NCBI GenBank assembly: GCA_963839925.1
Contig: CAWIWV010000001.1
Coordinates: 1,736,001-1,800,000, forward strand
DNA from: Bog-756 sp963839925
GTDB lineage: Bacteria > Actinomycetota > Acidimicrobiia > Acidimicrobiales > RAAP-2
DNA length: 64,000 nucleotides
Direction: 5' to 3'
The notes under the pieces are model-generated. The model did no database searches. It was not told the DNA's origin and saw only the letters and a program-made list of their open reading frames with translations. Numbering within the stretch: position 1 is the first letter of the stretch; each line of letters starts with the position of its first letter. Positions 60,760-64,000 of this stretch are shown piece after piece. The position numbers and the translations under genes were made by a program.

Positions 60760-61389
60760 TCAGCGACCCACCTTGATCAGCGAGACGTCGAGGCCGAGCA
60801 GTTCGACCGTCGTCGATCCCGAACGGAGGGCCTCGAGGTAGCCCTCCTCGGCCTTCACCCGGGCCTTGCCTGCCGCGATGGTCTCGTCGAGCTTCGCGGC
60901 AGGGATCACCACCACACCGTCGACGTCACCGACCACCCAGTCGCCGACCTCGACGGGAACCGTCGCGACCGTGGCGGCAATGCCGACGGTCCCCGGGTTC
61001 TTCTTGGTTGCACCCCGGAGGGCGATCGTGCTCGAGAACACCGGGAAACCCAGCCGTTCGAGCGCGGCGACGTCACGCACCCCGCCGTCGATCACCAAAC
61101 CGAGGAGCCCCCGCGCCTGGGCCGCGGTGGTGAGCACTTCACCCCAGTACCCACGCTCGGCGACCTGACCGACATCGACGACCAACACTGATCCGGCCGG
61201 CGCCTGGGTCACGGCGACGTGCTCGGCGAGGTTGTCCCCCGGCGTACAGGACACCGGGTAGGCCTTCGCCGCAACGGTCGCCCCGGACCACACCGGTCGG
61301 ATCCGCGGCGGCATCGAGAGTCCGCCCGATTCGCCCAGGGTGGCCGCGCCGAGCTCGGCGAGCACCGCGGCGATGTCGTTGTTGTCCAT
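60760..61389 (-). CDS. RraA-family aldolase/decarboxylase-like protein
   Basis: A 209-residue member of the RraA/HMG aldolase family: ATLGESGGLSMPPRIRPVW at the start, GDNLAEHVAVTQAPAGSVLVVDVG, GYWGEVLTTAAQARGLLGLVIDGGVRD (Asp ligand region) and FPVFS. Such proteins are 4-hydroxy-4-methyl-2-oxoglutarate aldolases, oxaloacetate decarboxylases, or inactive regulators of RNase E. In this actinobacterial catabolic context an aldolase is more likely. It is 15 nt after the RidA gene. Confidence 0.8.
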   Translation of the reverse strand: MDNNDIAAVLAELGAATLGESGGLSMPPRIRPVWSGATVAAKAYPVSCTPGDNLAEHVAVTQAPAGSVLVVDVGQVAERGYWGEVLTTAAQARGLLGLVIDGGVRDVAALERLGFPVFSSTIALRGATKKNPGTVGIAATVATVPVEVGDWVVGDVDGVVVIPAAKLDETIAAGKARVKAEEGYLEALRSGSTTVELLGLDVSLIKVGR

Positions 61390-61404
61390 GAGAGCTCCCT
61401 TCGA

Positions 61405-61911
61405 TCAATCGAGCACTGACACGATGAATTCGATCTCCACTGCACCGCCCCTCGGCAGCGCGGCCACTCCGAGCGCCGACCGGGTGTGGCGACCCCGCTC
61501 ACCGAAGACGTCGTAGAGCACTCTGCTCGCCCCGTCGATCACGGCGGGCTGACTGTGGAAGTCCGGTGCCGACGCGACAAACCCGGTGACCGTCAGCACC
61601 CGATCGATCCGGTCGAGCGTGCCGAGCTCAGCCTCCAGCACGGCCAGGCCGTTGAGCGCGCAGACTGCCGCCGCCTCGGCGCCCTCCTCCACGCTCACGT
61701 CGTCACCGAGGGTGCCGATGCAGGTCAACTGGCCGTCGATCCGGGGCAGCTGACCCGACGTGCGGGCGACCCCTCCGTGAACCACGACCGAGTCGAGCGG
61801 ATCGTGGGGCGGATGCGGACCGTGCAAGGTGAGCCCGAGCGACGCCAACCGAGCCCGCACCCTCCCCGCGTCCGATCCGTTCGTCACGTCGGCGTTGTCG
61901 GAACCGGGCAT
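61405..61911 (-). CDS. RidA (YjgF)-family protein
   Basis: A 168-residue protein with the RidA core (VVVHGGVARTSGQLPRIDGQLTCIGTLGDDVSVEEGAEAA, FHSQPAVIDGASRVLYDVFGERGRHTRSALGVAALPRGGAVEIEF). RidA subfamily enzymes hydrolyse enamines/imines; the arginine typically present in the active site appears in GRHTRSALG. It is the upstream partner of the RraA gene. Confidence 0.85.
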   Translation of the reverse strand: MPGSDNADVTNGSDAGRVRARLASLGLTLHGPHPPHDPLDSVVVHGGVARTSGQLPRIDGQLTCIGTLGDDVSVEEGAEAAAVCALNGLAVLEAELGTLDRIDRVLTVTGFVASAPDFHSQPAVIDGASRVLYDVFGERGRHTRSALGVAALPRGGAVEIEFIVSVLD

Positions 61912-61989
61912 CGAAGAAGCACCTCCTGGGACGAGCCAGGCATCGACCCGGCGAGACGACGAGATGGTATCGCCGCAAACTCCGACCCT

Positions 61990-62005
61990 CTGACGCCACC
62001 GTCAG
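61990..62005. promoter_or_regulatory. CTGACG-CCAC-CGTCAG inverted repeat, probable operator
   Basis: Identical arms to the palindrome between the two acyl-CoA dehydrogenases at 44442-44457. It lies 30 bp upstream of the SDR start in the gap between divergent RidA and SDR genes. Confidence 0.55.
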
Positions 62006-62034
62006 GTCTGTCGAGGTTCGCGTAGAGTGGCCCG

Positions 62035-62940
62035 ATGGGCTTGCTGGATGAACGAGTAGCAGTTGTCACGGGAGCGGGTCGCGGCATCGGTCGCGAGATC
62101 GCCCTCTGTCTCGCCAACGAGGGTGCACGGGTCGTGGTCAACGACATCGGCGTGTCGCTCGGCGGGGAAGGAACCGGAGAGGATCCGGCCGAGCAGGTGG
62201 TGTCAGAGATCACCGGCAAGGGAGGATCGGCGGTCGCCAACCGCGACCGGGTCGACGATTTCGACGGCGCAGGGCGCATCATCGGAACCGCGGTCGACAG
62301 CTTCGGCAAGATCGACATCCTGGTGAACAACGCAGGCATCGTCCGGGACCGCACCTTGGTCAAGCTCGACGAGTCCGACTACGACGCGGTGGTCGCGGTC
62401 CATCAGAAGGGCACCTTCAACACCGCCCGGCATGCGGCACCCCTCATGAAGGACGCCGGCTACGGGCGGATCGTGAACATCACCTCGTCGGCCGGGCTGC
62501 GCGGCAACTTCGGGCAGACCAACTACGGCGCGGCCAAGGCGGCGATCATGGGGATGACCTTCGTCTGGGCCCTCGAGCTCGGCAAGTACGGAATCACCGT
62601 CAACGGGATGGCCCCCGCAGGCGCCACCCGGATGACCGCGGGACTCGCCACCGAAGAGATTCCGCCCGACCAGGATCCTGCGCTCAACGCGCCGCTGGTG
62701 GCTTTCCTCGCCTCCGAGGGCGCTTCCTACGTGAACGGTCAGATCTTCGGCCGGACCGGGTTCGGCTACACGATCTTCCAGACGCCCCGCCAGGTGGCAA
62801 CCATGTGGAGTGAGGGTGGGTGGACCCCCGCCGAGGTCGCCGAGCACTTCCACGAGGTGCTCGGACAGCACCTCCAGCCGGTCGGGATGCCGGCGCACCC
62901 GCTGCTCGGCAAGGGCAAGAAGGACGATGCCGCCTCCTGA
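62035..62940 (+). CDS. SDR-family 3-hydroxyacyl-CoA dehydrogenase-like protein
   Basis: A 301-residue SDR, paralogous to the one at 7523: TGAGRGIG (12-19), NNAG (98-101), catalytic Tyr164-x3-Lys168 in NYGAAK, and the long C-terminal end that goes on past the core. The MFE-2-like insertion (NDIGVSLGGEGTGEDPAEQV) is present. It should oxidise a 3-hydroxyacyl-CoA. It overlaps the acyl-CoA ligase by 14 nt. Confidence 0.85.
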   Translation: MGLLDERVAVVTGAGRGIGREIALCLANEGARVVVNDIGVSLGGEGTGEDPAEQVVSEITGKGGSAVANRDRVDDFDGAGRIIGTAVDSFGKIDILVNNAGIVRDRTLVKLDESDYDAVVAVHQKGTFNTARHAAPLMKDAGYGRIVNITSSAGLRGNFGQTNYGAAKAAIMGMTFVWALELGKYGITVNGMAPAGATRMTAGLATEEIPPDQDPALNAPLVAFLASEGASYVNGQIFGRTGFGYTIFQTPRQVATMWSEGGWTPAEVAEHFHEVLGQHLQPVGMPAHPLLGKGKKDDAAS

Positions 62941-64000
62941 CGAGAAACCAGGGAAGCAGAAGTTGCTGCTTCCCTCCGAGCAGGTTCATGCCATGGCCCT
63001 CGCCTTCGGTGACGAGCCCGGCTACAAGATCCTCGACGGGCCGGCCCTCACCTTCAACCAGTGGGACGAACACGCGACCCGGCTCGCCCGCGGACTGGTC
63101 GACGCCGGGCTGGAACCGGGCAGCAGGGTGGGCATCCATCTCGAGCCGGCCAACGCGCTGCGATGGATCGCAGCCTACGCCGCCATCCACCGTGCGGGCG
63201 GGGTCGCCATTCCGTTCAACGCGCAGCTGACCCGACCCGAGATCGAGCGGATGGTCAACCACAGCGGAGCGGCAGCGGTCTTCGCCGAGGAGTCCCTTCT
63301 CCCCCGCTACGAAGGTGGGGGACCTGGCCTGGTGGTGGCCGTCCCCCCGGCCGACAGCACGGCAACTGTCGAGGACGGATGGAGACCGGCTGCCGGTCAA
63401 CGGATCCTCCGATGGTCCGAGCTGATGGAGTCCGACCCCGAGTACTTCCAAGTGCCGCGGGATCCGAGCGACCTCGCCGAGATCCTCTACACGTCCGGGA
63501 CGACCGGAAGCCCGAAGGCGGTCGCAGTACGCCACGACAACGCCTCGATGGTCCCGTTCCACAAGCCCAACTGGTCGGGCGGAGGGTGGCTGCACTGCAG
63601 TCCCCCCTATACCTTCGCCGGGCTCTCGTTCATCTACACCCCGATGAAGCTCGGGATGCTGGCGCTCTATCTGCCGCGCTTCGATGCCACCCGCTGGCTC
63701 GACGGCGTCGAAAAGGAACGTCCTGTCTCGGTCTTTCTGGTCCCGGCGATGGCCGCGCTGCTGTTGGAGCATCCTCGGTTCGAGACCGCCGACCTCACCT
63801 CGGTACAGGTCTGCTCCATCGGCAGCGCTCCCCTTGCTCCGTTCGTCCTCGAGCGGCTGCAAGAGCGGATGCCCACCGCCGCCCTGTCCAACAACTACGG
63901 GATGACCGAGGCCGGATCCGTCTACTGCCTCATGCCCCCCGGCGAAGCGGTGAAGCGTCCGGGTTCGGTCGGGATGCCGATGGCACCGGCCGAGGTTCGC
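62927..64000 (+). CDS. Acyl-CoA synthetase, AMP-binding (3' end outside window)
   Basis: The frame is open from ATG 62927 to the window end (358 codons). Motifs include the P-loop LYTSGTTGSPKA and SNNYGMTEAG, with GVAIPFNAQLTRPEIERM upstream; the C-terminal domain is missing. It activates a carboxylic acid as its CoA thioester via an adenylate. It overlaps the SDR stop by 14 nt, suggesting that ligation and 3-hydroxyacyl-CoA oxidation belong to one pathway. Confidence 0.85.
   Translation, partial: MPPPDEKPGKQKLLLPSEQVHAMALAFGDEPGYKILDGPALTFNQWDEHATRLARGLVDAGLEPGSRVGIHLEPANALRWIAAYAAIHRAGGVAIPFNAQLTRPEIERMVNHSGAAAVFAEESLLPRYEGGGPGLVVAVPPADSTATVEDGWRPAAGQRILRWSELMESDPEYFQVPRDPSDLAEILYTSGTTGSPKAVAVRHDNASMVPFHKPNWSGGGWLHCSPPYTFAGLSFIYTPMKLGMLALYLPRFDATRWLDGVEKERPVSVFLVPAMAALLLEHPRFETADLTSVQVCSIGSAPLAPFVLERLQERMPTAALSNNYGMTEAGSVYCLMPPGEAVKRPGSVGMPMAPAEVR

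Noticed and set aside
1..64000. tRNA, rRNA, insertion sequences or prophage
   Set aside because: No cloverleaf-like sequence, transposase motif, integrase or terminal inverted repeat was recognised by reading; a dedicated tRNA and IS scan would settle this.

Overview
The window is high-GC DNA (roughly two thirds G+C by eye) packed with leaderless-looking or Shine-Dalgarno-led genes, coenzyme F420-type enzymes (two luciferase-like monooxygenases and a Ddn-type nitroreductase), a DUF222/HNH '13E12' protein, many acyl-CoA dehydrogenases, crotonases, MaoC hydratases, thiolases and branched-chain-type ABC transporters. That mix points to an actinobacterium, most likely of the Acidimicrobiia type (inference; no rRNA or other marker gene is present). 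I saw no tRNA, rRNA, CRISPR array, insertion sequence or phage gene.

Layout. 0-8.4 kb: end of an F420 monooxygenase, a SnoaL-like protein, a secreted CocE/S15-type hydrolase lipoprotein, two secreted repeat proteins on the minus strand, a Ddn-like protein, a methyltransferase and a short-chain dehydrogenase (SDR). 8.4-12.7 kb: a minus-strand fatty-acyl/steroid-type beta-oxidation operon (MaoC, crotonase, double-domain acyl-CoA dehydrogenase, MaoC). 12.8-15.7 kb: glucosamine-6-phosphate deaminase, an alpha/beta hydrolase, a TauD-type dioxygenase. 15.7-26.7 kb: the most striking block, a nine-gene minus-strand run: GH4 glycosidase, 3-hydroxyisobutyrate-type dehydrogenase, class I aldolase, frame-broken FGGY kinase, LarA-type nickel racemase, then a transporter made of an MFS protein fused to a LivF ATPase, a fused LivH-LivM permease and a LivG ATPase, with no binding protein. 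A perfect palindrome lies between this operon and a divergent ThuA gene.

27.8-37 kb: a DrrAB-type ABC exporter, an HNH protein, a PIG-L deacetylase with a frame-broken SDR, a second FGGY kinase, and an operon of a 2-hydroxyacid dehydrogenase, a DUF35 protein and an Ltp2-like thiolase/aldolase. 37-48 kb: a small membrane protein and a lipoprotein between two 9-bp repeat arrays, a GMC oxidoreductase with its gluconate-dehydrogenase-type small subunit, a P450, a TetR regulator, an F420 monooxygenase, a divergent pair of acyl-CoA dehydrogenases, a thiolase-like protein and a crotonase. 48-57 kb: a GT39-type membrane glycosyltransferase, two small proteins, and a complete branched-chain-type ABC importer (binding protein, fused permease, two ATPases) ending in a thiolase. 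57-64 kb: a fused CoA-transferase with a divergent TetR and palindromic operator, a small catabolic group (AllA-like, cupin, RraA, RidA), an SDR and the start of an acyl-CoA ligase.

Functionally the window is mostly uptake and CoA-dependent breakdown of lipid-like or carboxylic substrates, interrupted by a sugar or sugar-acid catabolic block. Three genes (FGGY kinase, ThuA, SDR) are each broken by a single-base indel. A recurring feature is short tandem duplication at gene 3' ends, usually with the stop codon inside the duplicated unit.
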